From positions 1,550,001 to 1,614,000 of the forward strand of contig NZ_CP124750.1 of the NCBI RefSeq assembly GCF_029962605.1: a stretch of 64,000 nt of DNA, read 5' to 3'. The position numbers and the translations under genes are program-made. Positions 32,448 to 41,457 of the stretch are shown piece by piece. The notes under the pieces are model-generated. The model searched no databases. It saw only the letters and a list, made by a program, of their open reading frames with translations, and had not been told where the DNA came from. Every line of letters starts with the position of its first letter. Position 1 is the stretch's first letter. The stretch comes from Serratia sarumanii. Its GTDB lineage: Bacteria > Pseudomonadota > Gammaproteobacteria > Enterobacterales > Enterobacteriaceae.

Positions 32448-34029
32448 AAACCTCGTAGTCCTCCGCTGGGAGAGGCGGGGTGATCTTCACTTTAAGGATG
32501 CGGTGGCTGTTGACCTCCAACGGCTCGAACAGGTAGTCACCGATCCTGATTTGTTCGCCTTCTTGCGGCACGCGCTGGCTGTGTTCCATCAATAGCCCCG
32601 CCAGCGTGTGGTATTCGCGCTTTTCTTCCAGCGGCATCGGCAAGTACAACACCAGATCTTCCAGCGGCATATAGCCGTTGGCGATCCAGCTGCCGTCCTC
32701 GTTTTGCTGAATGTCGTGGCGTGCGTCCACCTCTTCGCCGGCCTCCGGCAGGTTGCCGGCGATGGTTTCCATCACGTCCGTCAGGGTGACGACGCCTTCG
32801 ACGGAGCCGAACTCATCGACCACAAAGGCAAAGTGCGTCTGCGCCTGGCGGAATTGTTCCAGGGCGCTTAACAGCGTGAGCTGTTCCGGGAAGATCAACG
32901 GTTGGCGTATCAGCGCACGTAGATCCAGCGGCGCTTGCGCCAGCTGCTGTTTGAGGACGTCGATGGTGTGGATCACGCCCAGCGGCTCATCGCTGGCGCT
33001 GCTTTCCACCACCACGATGCGCGTGTGCTGATTACGCTCCAACAACTGCGTCAGCTTTTCCTGCGGATCGTTCAGCTCAAGGTATTCGACGTCGTGACGC
33101 GAGGTCATGATGCTGCTGACGGTGCGCTGCGCCATGCCCAGCACGCGTTCGATCATGCGCCGCTCTTGCTGGTTGAAGATCTCGCCGTTTTCGCTGTCGC
33201 TGTCCGCCAGTAGGTTGGCGGAATGGCTGTCGACCTCCGCTTCTTCATGTTTGCCGCTCAGCATGCGCAGCACAGCCTCGGCGGTACGTTCGCGCAGTGG
33301 CCGCACCTTTGACAGGAAACGACGGCGGTTGAACTGCGCCAGTTGGTTCAATGCCTCGATCATTACCGAGAAGCCGATCGCCGCGTAGAGATAGCCTTTC
33401 GGAATGTGGTAGCCGAAGCCCTCCGCCACCAGGCTGAAACCGATCATCAGCAGGAAGCTCAGGCACAGGATAACAATAGTCGGGTGAGCGTTGACGAAAC
33501 GCGTCAGCGGCTTGCTGGCCAGCAGCATCAGGCCGATGGCGATACAGACCGCGATCATCATCACCGCCAGGTGATCGACCATCCCAACGGCGGTGATCAC
33601 CGAGTCGAGCGAGAAAACGGCGTCCAGCACCACGATCTGCGCCACCACGGGCCAGAAACGCGCGCCTTTGCGTGCGCCGTGCTGCTCTTCATCCTTACCT
33701 TCCAGCCGCTCGTTCAGCTCCATGGTGGCCTTGAACAGCAGGAATATCCCGCCGACCAGCATGATCAGATCGCGGCCGCTGAAGGGGTGCTCCGCAACGA
33801 TGAACATCGGTTTGGTCAGCGTCGCCAGCCACGAGATGGAGGCGAGCAGCGCCAGACGCATGACCAGCGCCAGCAACAGACCGACGACACGGGCCTTATC
33901 TCTTTGTTGTTTTGGTAGTTTGTCCGCCAGAATGGCGATGAAGACAAGGTTGTCTATACCCAGCACGATTTCCAGCACGACCAACGTGGCCAGGCCGGCC
34001 CAAATTGTTGGATCAGCGATCCATTCCAT
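32446..34029 (-). CDS. yegH: TerC/CBS/CorC_HlyC-domain membrane protein YegH
   Basis: 527 residues, the E. coli YegH length. The domains in order are an N-terminal TerC-family membrane part with about seven segments (residues 1-240, with [22 protein letters not shown] and [23 protein letters not shown]), a pair of CBS domains (about 300-430, [21 protein letters not shown] at the end), and a C-terminal CorC_HlyC domain (about 440-520). The acidic residues in the TerC part suggest metal ion transport; the real substrate is unknown. In E. coli yegH marks the left edge of the colanic acid locus, and here it borders the capsule-like locus in the same way. Confidence 0.93.
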   Translation of the reverse strand: MEWIADPTIWAGLATLVVLEIVLGIDNLVFIAILADKLPKQQRDKARVVGLLLALVMRLALLASISWLATLTKPMFIVAEHPFSGRDLIMLVGGIFLLFKATMELNERLEGKDEEQHGARKGARFWPVVAQIVVLDAVFSLDSVITAVGMVDHLAVMMIAVCIAIGLMLLASKPLTRFVNAHPTIVILCLSFLLMIGFSLVAEGFGYHIPKGYLYAAIGFSVMIEALNQLAQFNRRRFLSKVRPLRERTAEAVLRMLSGKHEEAEVDSHSANLLADSDSENGEIFNQQERRMIERVLGMAQRTVSSIMTSRHDVEYLELNDPQEKLTQLLERNQHTRIVVVESSASDEPLGVIHTIDVLKQQLAQAPLDLRALIRQPLIFPEQLTLLSALEQFRQAQTHFAFVVDEFGSVEGVVTLTDVMETIAGNLPEAGEEVDARHDIQQNEDGSWIANGYMPLEDLVLYLPMPLEEKREYHTLAGLLMEHSQRVPQEGEQIRIGDYLFEPLEVNSHRILKVKITPPLPAEDYEV

Positions 34030-34277
34030 ACGCCCAATTTCACCTGTAAGTTCTACGGCTTATGCCGCTCGGGAATGATGGGCGTTGAGGCGGCAAAATT
34101 CAACTTTAATCGGGAGGACGTGGATCAGAATAGGAGGATTGCCGCAAACATCGATCGGCGCCGAGTGGCCAACGGAGCCAGGGGCCGGAGGGCGCAAATA
34201 TCTACCGGGATGTATGCGCTCAGAAAAGAAACGCCTTATTAAATTTATTTAAATCAAAACATTAAAACAATTTTCCT

Positions 34278-34387
34278 TGACTATGATTCTTATCGGTATA
34301 AGGCATGAGTAGTCTTATTCTGAAAACGGCTGGCTGGGGGGATCTAAGGCTTGTATCACTTAGACATTAGTATAAGAATCTTAGTCA
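34278..34387. repeat. Inverted 16-bp repeat pair in the capsule promoter
   Basis: TGACTATGATTCTTAT (34278-34293) is the reverse complement of ATAAGAATCTTAGTCA (34372-34387) except for one base, with 78 bases between the arms. The arms contain the RcsAB-like core, so they may be two facing binding sites. Confidence 0.6.
34373..34386 (+). promoter_or_regulatory. RcsAB-box-like site
   Basis: TAAGAATCTTAGTC matches the RcsAB consensus TAAGAATATTCCTA at 10 of 14 positions, including the first seven. It lies about 150 bases before the JUMPstart. RcsAB sites upstream of capsule operons are known in E. coli and Klebsiella. Confidence 0.45.
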
Positions 34388-34535
34388 TATAACGGCAGTA
34401 ACTAGCATTGTTTGGTTATAAAGGCACCGGTTTTTTTACTTTTTTGTGAACGGCATGGCAGTTCAAACGAAGAATGAGAGCCGTTTTGCATAAAAATTGT
34501 TTGGCTCATGCAATGACGTGGTGGATACGTCATAA

Positions 34536-34573
34536 CAGTACTTTGGTAGCTGCAAGCCAAGGGCGGTAGCGTG
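34536..34573 (+). promoter_or_regulatory. JUMPstart element with RfaH ops site
   Basis: The stretch from CAGTACTTTGGTAGC to the ops core GGCGGTAGCGTG (34562-34573) closely matches the JUMPstart element. JUMPstart recruits the antiterminator RfaH to paused RNA polymerase in O-antigen and capsule operons. It lies 60 bases before the first gene and predicts RfaH-dependent expression of the whole 22-kb cluster. Confidence 0.92.
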
Positions 34574-34632
34574 CCCGATTGAATCCCTTTGTTCACGCTG
34601 CGCAGGTGAATGCAGCGCTACGATGAATTGGA

Positions 34633-35535
34633 ATGAAAATGCAAACAAGACTCAAGGCAGTGATCCCCGTTGCGGGGTTGGGAACCCGTATGTTGCCGGC
34701 GACCAAGGCGATTCCTAAAGAAATGTTGCCCGTGGTCGATAAGCCCTTAATCCAGTACATTGTTGCTGAATGCGTGGCGGCGGGGATTAAAGATATCGTA
34801 TTGGTTACGCACTCATCGAAAAACGCGATTGAAAACCATTTTGACACTTCGTTTGAGTTGGAGGCCATGCTCGAAGCGCGTGTGAAACGCCAGCTCCTGA
34901 GTGAAGTGCAAAGTATTTGCCCGCCGGACGTTACCGTGATGCAGGTGCGTCAGGGACAGGCGAAAGGGTTGGGGCATGCGGTGCTGTGCGCCAAGCCAAT
35001 GGTGGGTGATTCTCCTTTCGTTGTGCTGTTGCCCGATGTTTTATTGGATGATTCTACGGCGGATTTGCGTAAGGAAAATCTGGCTAAAATGATCCAGCGT
35101 TTTGGTGATACGGGTTACAGCCAAATCATGGTTGAACCGGTGCCGGAACAAGATGTGTCCAAATACGGTGTGGTAGATTGCGCTGGCGCGACGATCGCGG
35201 CAGGAGAAAGCGCGCCGATGACGGCGGTGGTTGAGAAGCCGGCCCGCGAGGATGCGCCTTCCAATCTGGCCGTCGTCGGCCGATATGTGCTTGCCGCCGA
35301 TATTTGGCCGTTACTTGAGAAAACCCCTCCCGGCGCGGGCGATGAGATTCAACTGACCGATGCGATTGCGATGTTGATGGATGAGCAAACGGTGGAAGCA
35401 TTCCATATGAGCGGCAAGTCCCACGATTGCGGCGACAAGTTTGGCTATATGAAGGCGTTTGTGCAGTATGGTCTGCGTCACGGTACGGAAGGTGAGAATT
35501 TCAGCCGCTGGTTGAAGCAGACGTTAGGAAAGTAA
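34633..35535 (+). CDS. galU: UTP-glucose-1-phosphate uridylyltransferase, GalU-type
   Basis: 300 residues. It makes UDP-glucose from UTP and glucose-1-phosphate. The nucleotide-binding signature is the active form, [21 protein letters not shown]. The stretches SKYGVVDC and [16 protein letters not shown] are GalU-like rather than GalF-like. It is the first gene after the JUMPstart, the place usually held by galF. The ATG at 34633 and a second ATG at 34639 are both possible; the second has the better-placed GGAATG. A GalF-type paralogue follows 41 bases later. Another galU elsewhere in the chromosome is likely but not visible. Confidence 0.88.
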   Translation: MKMQTRLKAVIPVAGLGTRMLPATKAIPKEMLPVVDKPLIQYIVAECVAAGIKDIVLVTHSSKNAIENHFDTSFELEAMLEARVKRQLLSEVQSICPPDVTVMQVRQGQAKGLGHAVLCAKPMVGDSPFVVLLPDVLLDDSTADLRKENLAKMIQRFGDTGYSQIMVEPVPEQDVSKYGVVDCAGATIAAGESAPMTAVVEKPAREDAPSNLAVVGRYVLAADIWPLLEKTPPGAGDEIQLTDAIAMLMDEQTVEAFHMSGKSHDCGDKFGYMKAFVQYGLRHGTEGENFSRWLKQTLGK

Positions 35536-35576
35536 CAGGTTGTCGCCACCGCGGCTGAAAGCGATCACGAGATTGA

Positions 35577-36482
35577 ATGAGGTCTACCATGACGAAGTTG
35601 AAAGCGGTTATTCCCGTTGCCGGATTGGGCATGCGTATGCTGCCGGCGACCAAAGCGATTCCGAAAGAGATGTTGCCAATCGTTGATAAGCCGTTGATTC
35701 AATACATTGTCAACGAATGCGTCGCGGCGGGGATTAAAGAGATCATCCTGGTGACGCATTCTTCCAAGAACGCCATTGAAAACCATTTCGATACCTCATT
35801 CGAGCTGGAGGCGATGTTGGAGGCGCGCGTGAAACGGCAATTGCTGGATGAGGTGCAGTCGATAACGCCAAAAGGCGTGACGCTGATGCACATTCGCCAA
35901 GGGCAGCCTAAAGGACTGGGGCATGCCGTTCTCTGCGCTAAGCCGTTGGTCGGTGATTCTCCTTTTGTCGTGCTGTTGCCGGACATCTTGCTGGATGACG
36001 CGAAAGCCGATTTGAAGAAAGACAACCTGCCACACATGATTGCGCGCTTTGAGCAGACCGGTCTGAGCCAGGTTTTGGTGCAAAAGGCAGACGAACACGT
36101 ACTGCACGATTATTCCGTGGTGGAGTGTGAGGCCAGCAGCCTGGCTCCTGGCGAAAGTGCTCGTATCACATCAATTATCGAAAAACCGGCGCCGGAAACC
36201 AAGTTGGAATCCAACTACTCGGCGGTGGGGCGCTATGTCTTGTCTGCAGATATTTGGCCGCTGCTGGAGACCACGGAACCGGGAGCCTGGGGGCGCATTC
36301 AACTGACCGATGCGATAGCAGAATTGTTGAAACGCAAACCGGTAGAGGCGACAGAGCTGGTGGGGGAATCGTTCAACTGCGGCGAAAAACTGGGTTACCT
36401 GCGCGCTTTTGTCACTTATGGCTTGCGTCACCCGACCCAAGGCAAAGCGTTCCGCGAGTGGGCTGAACGGCTGTCGCTTTGA
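35577..36482 (+). CDS. galF: GalU paralogue, GalF-type
   Basis: 301 residues and clearly paralogous to the gene before it (long shared stretches such as [29 protein letters not shown]). The signature reads [14 protein letters not shown], with Met in place of the Thr of active GalU, as in E. coli GalF. The stretch [18 protein letters not shown] is also GalF-like. GalF has little or no own activity in E. coli and is thought to modulate GalU and UDP-glucose supply. An in-frame ATG at 35589 (MTKLKAV) is the better start, giving 297 residues; 35577 adds MRST. The tandem pair looks like divergent duplicates. Confidence 0.88.
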   Translation: MRSTMTKLKAVIPVAGLGMRMLPATKAIPKEMLPIVDKPLIQYIVNECVAAGIKEIILVTHSSKNAIENHFDTSFELEAMLEARVKRQLLDEVQSITPKGVTLMHIRQGQPKGLGHAVLCAKPLVGDSPFVVLLPDILLDDAKADLKKDNLPHMIARFEQTGLSQVLVQKADEHVLHDYSVVECEASSLAPGESARITSIIEKPAPETKLESNYSAVGRYVLSADIWPLLETTEPGAWGRIQLTDAIAELLKRKPVEATELVGESFNCGEKLGYLRAFVTYGLRHPTQGKAFREWAERLSL

Positions 36483-36930
36483 GTAAAACTTATCGCTTCT
36501 CTCGATGAGGGCCGTTGCCATCATGGCGGGAGTAGCTAGAATAGTTGTTGAATTTTGGGGAATTTCACTGTTCCAATTTTTATTTTAGTATACATTCTAC
36601 TGCGAGTAGCCAAGTTGCTATGGCGAGAGAATTTTATGCGTATGGCCGTCTGATTCTGACAAGTCGCTGTTATTTTTAAAAAATTAAAGCTTTAAACTTG
36701 CCTCCGCACTGATTTTTACCGGTGCCGGGCATTTCAGTTTATTTACCTCGCTCATAATAGCTTTGCTCTTATCAACGGCAGATAAACGTTCTTGATAATT
36801 GCAAACAGAGCTCATGTTTTGAGACGGCACAGCAAGCGACAGACAGTTTGATAAGGTTACAGAGACGCTGCCACGGTTGGCGCGCATAGTAGCTTTGCAG
36901 ATACATTTACCTGAAAGTGATGATAATTTG
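36483..36930 (+). other. 448-bp gap between galF and wza
   Basis: No convincing gene. The sequence is AT-rich. A short minus-strand ORF (36684-36887, 67 codons, with an N-terminal [12 protein letters not shown]) has no ribosome-binding site and no recognised domain. The gap is large for a co-transcribed cluster and may hold an internal promoter for wza-wzb-wzc. I see no clear -35/-10 pair and no second ops site. Confidence 0.5.
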
Positions 36931-38067
36931 ATGGCAAAACGACAATTGAAAGTGATATCGCTATTGATATCGATCAGCGTAATCAGTGGATGCACCGTGT
37001 TTCCTGGAACCCATTTATCGACCAGCGGAAAAGAAGTCGTAAAACAAGAAGATGCTGACTTCGATATCGATAAGATGGTTAACATTTACCCGATGACACC
37101 GAAGTTGTTGGACTCGATGCGTCCGACAAAGGTGGTTGCTCAGCCGAATGCGCAGTTGGACGCATCGCTACGCACGTATGAATACCGGATCGGGGTAGGT
37201 GACGTCCTTAATGTCACCGTTTGGGACCATCCAGAATTGACCACGCCTGCGGGCCAATACCGCAGCGCCAGCGACACAGGCAACTGGGTACACTCCGACG
37301 GCACGATTTTCTATCCTTATATCGGTAAGGTTAACGTGGTGGGTAAAACCGTTACCCAAATTCGCGATCAGATCGCCTCCCGTTTGGCTCAGTACATCGA
37401 AAGCCCGCAGGTTGACGTTAATATCGCCGCTTTCCGCTCGCAAAAAGCTTACGTGACGGGCGAAGTTACCAAATCCGGGCAGCAGCCTATCACCAACGTA
37501 CCTTTGACGGTGATGGATGCGATCAACGCCGCCGGCGGGCTGACGGAGAATGCCGACTGGCGCAACATCATCCTGACCCACAACGGCAAAGAACAGCGTC
37601 TTTCATTGCAGCAATTGATGCAGAATGGGGATTTGACTCAGAACCATCTGCTCTATCCTGGGGATATTCTGTATATTCCGCGCAACGACGATCTTAAAGT
37701 GTTCGTCATGGGTGAAGTTAAAACCCCATCGACGCTAAAAATGGATCGCAGCGGCATGACGCTGACGGAAGCGCTGGGCAATTCTCAGGGGATAAGCCAA
37801 GCTGCGGCAGATGCGACCGGTGTCTTCGTTATCCGCCCACTGCACGGAACACAGGGCGACAAACTGGCTAATATTTATCAGCTCAACATGTCCGATGCGA
37901 CAGCATTGGTGATGGGGGCTGAATTCCATCTGCAACCGTATGACATTGTTTACGTGACGGCAGCGCCTATCGCGCGTTGGAACCGCCTGATCGTTCAGCT
38001 GGCACCAACCATCGATAGCTTCAACAATCTCACGGAAGGCTCACTGCGTATCCGTAATTGGCCGTAG
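36931..38067 (+). CDS. wza: Outer-membrane polysaccharide export protein Wza
   Basis: 378 residues from the ATG at 36931 (E. coli Wza 379). An in-frame extension back to 36877 does not look coding. It is a lipoprotein: a short hydrophobic signal ends in the lipobox ISGC, followed by [24 protein letters not shown]. The PES/SLBB core is highly conserved ([56 protein letters not shown]). The C-terminal amphipathic helix region ([17 protein letters not shown]) forms the outer-membrane barrel. It makes the octameric channel through which the polysaccharide leaves the cell, docking on Wzc. Confidence 0.97.
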   Translation: MAKRQLKVISLLISISVISGCTVFPGTHLSTSGKEVVKQEDADFDIDKMVNIYPMTPKLLDSMRPTKVVAQPNAQLDASLRTYEYRIGVGDVLNVTVWDHPELTTPAGQYRSASDTGNWVHSDGTIFYPYIGKVNVVGKTVTQIRDQIASRLAQYIESPQVDVNIAAFRSQKAYVTGEVTKSGQQPITNVPLTVMDAINAAGGLTENADWRNIILTHNGKEQRLSLQQLMQNGDLTQNHLLYPGDILYIPRNDDLKVFVMGEVKTPSTLKMDRSGMTLTEALGNSQGISQAAADATGVFVIRPLHGTQGDKLANIYQLNMSDATALVMGAEFHLQPYDIVYVTAAPIARWNRLIVQLAPTIDSFNNLTEGSLRIRNWP

Positions 38068-38081
38068 TAGGGAGGCTAGCC

Positions 38082-38516
38082 ATGTTTGATTCTATCTTGG
38101 TTGTCTGCGTAGGTAATATTTGCCGCTCCCCTACGGGGGAGCGGCTCTTGAAGCAGCATCTGCCGGACAAAGAGATCGCTTCCGCAGGCATCGGTGCCTT
38201 GGTTGGCAAAACCGCGGATAAGAGCGCTATTTCCATTGCGGAAAAACATCAGCTGTCGTTAGAAGGGCATGAAGCCAGGCAGTTGACGAAAGAAATGTGC
38301 CGGGAATATTCATTAATTCTGGTTATGGAGAAAGGGCATATTGATGCTGTTTGCCGCTTGGCGCCGGAGGTCAGAGGCAAAACCATGCTTTTCGCCCATT
38401 GGTTGGGGCAGAAAGAAATTCCCGATCCTTACAGAAAGAGCGCCGAAGCGTTTGAGTTTGTTTACCGCCTTCTTGATGATGCAGCCCAAAAATGGGCCCA
38501 GGCATTAAATCGTTAA
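38082..38516 (+). CDS. wzb: Low-molecular-weight protein-tyrosine phosphatase Wzb
   Basis: 144 residues from the ATG at 38082, 14 bases after wza, with a GGGAGG ribosome-binding site. The P-loop CVGNICRSP carries the CX5R motif (Cys9, Arg15), and the general acid Asp lies in IPDPYRKSAEAFEFVY. It removes phosphates from the tyrosine-rich tail of Wzc so that the octamer can cycle during capsule assembly. The order wza-wzb-wzc is standard. Confidence 0.96.
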   Translation: MFDSILVVCVGNICRSPTGERLLKQHLPDKEIASAGIGALVGKTADKSAISIAEKHQLSLEGHEARQLTKEMCREYSLILVMEKGHIDAVCRLAPEVRGKTMLFAHWLGQKEIPDPYRKSAEAFEFVYRLLDDAAQKWAQALNR

Positions 38517-38528
38517 CCAGAGATTACA

Positions 38529-40676
38529 ATGACTGATAATACGAAACCAGGCTTATCAACAGCCAATAATCATGATGAGATTGATCTAAGTCGCTTGCTG
38601 GGAACTTTAATTGATCACCGCTGGCTCATCATCGGGATTACAGCGTTATTCTCTGTTGCCGGTATCATTTATTCCCTGTTCGCCACGCCTATATATCAAG
38701 CTGACGCCATGGTTCAGGTTGAGCAAAACGTCGGGAACTCGTTGGTCAACGACCTATCTCAAATGTTGCCTAACAGTCAGCCGGGTTCTTCCACGGAGAT
38801 TGAACTGATCAAGTCACGCATGGTGACGGGTAAGACTGTCGATGATCTGAATCTTGAAACGGTGGTGCAGCAGAAGTACTTCCCGATTTTTGGCCGCGGC
38901 TGGGCTCGTTTGACGGGTAGCGAACCTGCCAAAATTGCGCTGTCCCGTCTCAATGTGCCTGCCAACTCTGACGATGTTGAGCTGGAATTGACCGTGATTG
39001 ATGCCCAGCAATATGTGCTGAGCAACAACGGCACCGAGATTATCAAGGGGAAGGTTGGCGCGCTGGAGAGTGGCCATGGGATTTCTTTGCTGGTTAGCGA
39101 AATTTCGGCGGAGCCAGGCACTGTCTTTGAAATCGCCAAGTTGCCGCGTTTGGTGGCGACCAACAATCTGCTGGATGCTTTGACGGTTGAAGACAAAGGT
39201 AAAGACACCGGCGTGCTGGCGTTGAGCCTGGTCGGGGATGATCCTGTCTTGGTGCGAAACATTCTTGACAGCATCAGCAAAAATTACCTGTTGCAGAACG
39301 TCGAACGTAAATCGGAAGAGGCGGCTAAAAGTCTGGACTTCCTGAAAGATCAGTTGCCTGAAGTTCGTAGTTCTTTGGATAGTGCCGAAGATAAACTCAA
39401 CCGTTTCCGTCAGGCGAATGATTCTGTCGATTTGTCCCTTGAAGCGAAGTCTGTTTTGGACACGATTGTGGGGGTTGAGGCTCAACTGAACGAGCTGACG
39501 TTCAAAGAGGCGGAAATTTCCAAGCTTTATACCAAAGAGCACCCGGCTTATCGTGCGTTGATGGAAAAACGCGCCACGTTGCAACAAGAAAAAGATAAGC
39601 TGAACAAGCGCGTTAGCGTTATGCCGAAGACCCAGCAGGAAATCTTGCGTTTGACCCGTGATGTACAGGCAGGGCAAGAGATCTACATGCAGTTACTGAA
39701 TAAACAGCAAGAACTGGGCATCACCAAGGCAAGCACAGTCGGTAACGTACGTATTGTGGATCCTGCCGTTACGCAGCCTCGTCCGGTTAAACCGCAAAAA
39801 ACCATTATCGTTTTGATAGTCACGTTGTTAGGCGGTCTATTCTCCACCGGTTTCGTTTTGCTTAAAACCATGCTGCATCGCGGCATCGAAAGTCCGGAAC
39901 AGTTGGAACAGCAGGGGATCAACGTTTACGCGAGTATTCCGCTGTCCGAATGGCAGCAAAAGAGCGACCGCGAGACCATGCTGTCCGGCAAGCGCAGCAG
40001 TAACAGGAGTTACACCCTACTTGCCGTGGGCAACCCGGCGGACTTGGCGATTGAAGCCGTCAGAAGCTTGCGTACCAGTCTGCATTTTGCCTCGCTGGAA
40101 GCCAAAAATAACGTTCTGATGATTTCCGGTGCCAGCCCAAGCATCGGTAAAACGTTTGTCAGCATTAACCTGGCGGCGGTGATCGCCCAGGCGGGTCAGC
40201 GCATTTTGGTCGTTGACGCCGATATGCGCAAAGGTTATGCCCACTCGTTGTTGAACTGTGAATTGGGATTGGGGTTGTCTGACGTGTTGTCCGGCCAGGC
40301 GTCGGCGCAGCAAGCGATCAAGCAAACATCGATCGAGAATCTCAGCTTTATCTCGCGCGGCAAGATTCCTCCGAACCCATCGGAGTTGTTGATGCACAAC
40401 CGCCTGACAGAGTTCCTGGAGTGGGCGGGCAAAGAGTATGACATCGTGTTGGTCGATACCCCACCGATCCTGGCGGTAACGGATGCCGCTATTGTGGCGC
40501 GCAATGTCGGCACGACGCTGTTGGTTGCACGTTACGGCGTGAACTCGCTGAAAGAGATTGAGGTGAGTATTCGTCGCTTCGAACAAAACGGCATGGAAAT
40601 TAAAGGTATTATCCTTAACGCCGTTGAAAATAAATCGGGTAGCGCCTACGGCTACTACGCTTACGAATATAAATAA
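38529..40676 (+). CDS. wzc: Polysaccharide co-polymerase tyrosine autokinase Wzc
   Basis: 715 residues (E. coli Wzc 720). It is an inner-membrane protein of the PCP-2a class. The first membrane segment (LIIGITALFSVAGIIYSLFATPIYQ) is followed by a Wzz domain, a coiled-coil periplasmic part, and a second segment near residue 430 (IIVLIVTLLGGLFSTGFVLL). The cytoplasmic BY-kinase has Walker A GASPSIGKTF (about 533-542), A' ILVVDADMRKG and Walker B DIVLVDTPP. The tail SGSAYGYYAYEYK has five tyrosines for autophosphorylation. With Wza and Wzb it controls chain length and export. It is the boundary before the exchangeable part of the locus. Confidence 0.97.
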   Translation: MTDNTKPGLSTANNHDEIDLSRLLGTLIDHRWLIIGITALFSVAGIIYSLFATPIYQADAMVQVEQNVGNSLVNDLSQMLPNSQPGSSTEIELIKSRMVTGKTVDDLNLETVVQQKYFPIFGRGWARLTGSEPAKIALSRLNVPANSDDVELELTVIDAQQYVLSNNGTEIIKGKVGALESGHGISLLVSEISAEPGTVFEIAKLPRLVATNNLLDALTVEDKGKDTGVLALSLVGDDPVLVRNILDSISKNYLLQNVERKSEEAAKSLDFLKDQLPEVRSSLDSAEDKLNRFRQANDSVDLSLEAKSVLDTIVGVEAQLNELTFKEAEISKLYTKEHPAYRALMEKRATLQQEKDKLNKRVSVMPKTQQEILRLTRDVQAGQEIYMQLLNKQQELGITKASTVGNVRIVDPAVTQPRPVKPQKTIIVLIVTLLGGLFSTGFVLLKTMLHRGIESPEQLEQQGINVYASIPLSEWQQKSDRETMLSGKRSSNRSYTLLAVGNPADLAIEAVRSLRTSLHFASLEAKNNVLMISGASPSIGKTFVSINLAAVIAQAGQRILVVDADMRKGYAHSLLNCELGLGLSDVLSGQASAQQAIKQTSIENLSFISRGKIPPNPSELLMHNRLTEFLEWAGKEYDIVLVDTPPILAVTDAAIVARNVGTTLLVARYGVNSLKEIEVSIRRFEQNGMEIKGIILNAVENKSGSAYGYYAYEYK

Positions 40677-40764
40677 ACTCCCTTCTATGTAAAAGCTCCT
40701 CATTATGAGGAGCTTTCTGATTCATTCAAAAGTAATGCATAAAATCCAATTTCGGAGAGAATAA

Positions 40765-41454
40765 ATGAGTAATCTTGCAATTATTCCGGCAAGGGGTGGG
40801 TCGAAAGGTATTCCCAAAAAAAATATTAAAGAAATTGCAGGTAAACCATTAATCGCTTGGAGCATAGAGCAGGCATTAAATTCTTCGAGTATTGATCGTG
40901 TTATTGTTTCTACAGATTGTGAAGATATCGCTGCCGTAGCCAGAGAATATGGCGCGGAAGTCCCGTTCATGCGTCCGGCCCATCTGGCGAACGATACCGC
41001 TGCGACTGAGCCCGCGCTTTTGCATACGCTGGAGTGGTTGGCTGAACATGAGAGTTACCACCCTGAGTATACCGTCCTGTTGCAGGCTACTTCTCCTGTT
41101 CGCAAAGATGATGCGATTGATTCTGCAATCAGAAAGATTATTGAAAAGAAAGCCGATTCACTGCTGAGCGTATGTGAGTTTTGGCATTTCTTGTGGGAAA
41201 ATGAAGATAATCCGAAAGCCTATTACGACTACTTAAACCGTCCGCGTCGGCAAGATATTAAGCCTGAAAATATCAAACTTAAAGAAAATGGTTCAATTTA
41301 CGTTACGAAAAGCGAAATTCTCCTCAGTACCGGTAATCGTCTTGGTGGCAAAGTTGTAGCGCATAAGATGTCGGAAGAGGAAAGCTTTGAAATTGACACC
41401 ATGCTGGACTGGGCGGTTGTTGAAGTAATTTTGAAAAATTGGAGTGGGAGATAA
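40765..41454 (+). CDS. neuA: Acylneuraminate (nonulosonate) cytidylyltransferase, NeuA-type
   Basis: 229 residues. The N-terminus [35 protein letters not shown] is the CMP-sugar synthetase signature, with further family parts [25 protein letters not shown] and the acidic [13 protein letters not shown] near the end. It should activate a nonulosonic acid (sialic, legionaminic, pseudaminic, Kdn or similar) with CTP. The exact sugar cannot be told. Its own start lies 88 bases after wzc, and the NeuB fusion starts three bases after its stop, so the two act in sequence. From here on the DNA is noticeably AT-rich. Confidence 0.9.
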   Translation: MSNLAIIPARGGSKGIPKKNIKEIAGKPLIAWSIEQALNSSSIDRVIVSTDCEDIAAVAREYGAEVPFMRPAHLANDTAATEPALLHTLEWLAEHESYHPEYTVLLQATSPVRKDDAIDSAIRKIIEKKADSLLSVCEFWHFLWENEDNPKAYYDYLNRPRRQDIKPENIKLKENGSIYVTKSEILLSTGNRLGGKVVAHKMSEEESFEIDTMLDWAVVEVILKNWSGR

Positions 41455-41457
41455 TTT

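Larger units (their letters stand above)
34030..34632 (+). promoter_or_regulatory. Leader and promoter region of the polysaccharide locus
   Basis: 603 non-coding bases between the divergent yegH and galU-type genes. It is AT-rich from about 34200. It contains a pair of inverted 16-mers resembling RcsAB boxes (34278-34293 and 34372-34387) and a JUMPstart element with ops (34536-34573). Small ORFs on the minus strand here lack coding character. No certain -35/-10 pair is seen; TTGACT at 34277 and TATAAG at 34297 are only 14 apart. Confidence 0.6.

Noticed and set aside
34277..34302. TTGACT...TATAAG as capsule promoter
   Set aside because: Spacing is 14 bases, too short for a normal sigma-70 promoter.
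34402..34868. Small minus-strand ORFs over the JUMPstart leader and galU start
   Set aside because: No coding features; the JUMPstart element explains the conserved sequence.
36684..36887. 67-codon minus-strand ORF between galF and wza
   Set aside because: No ribosome-binding site and no family; kept only as a remark on the gap.
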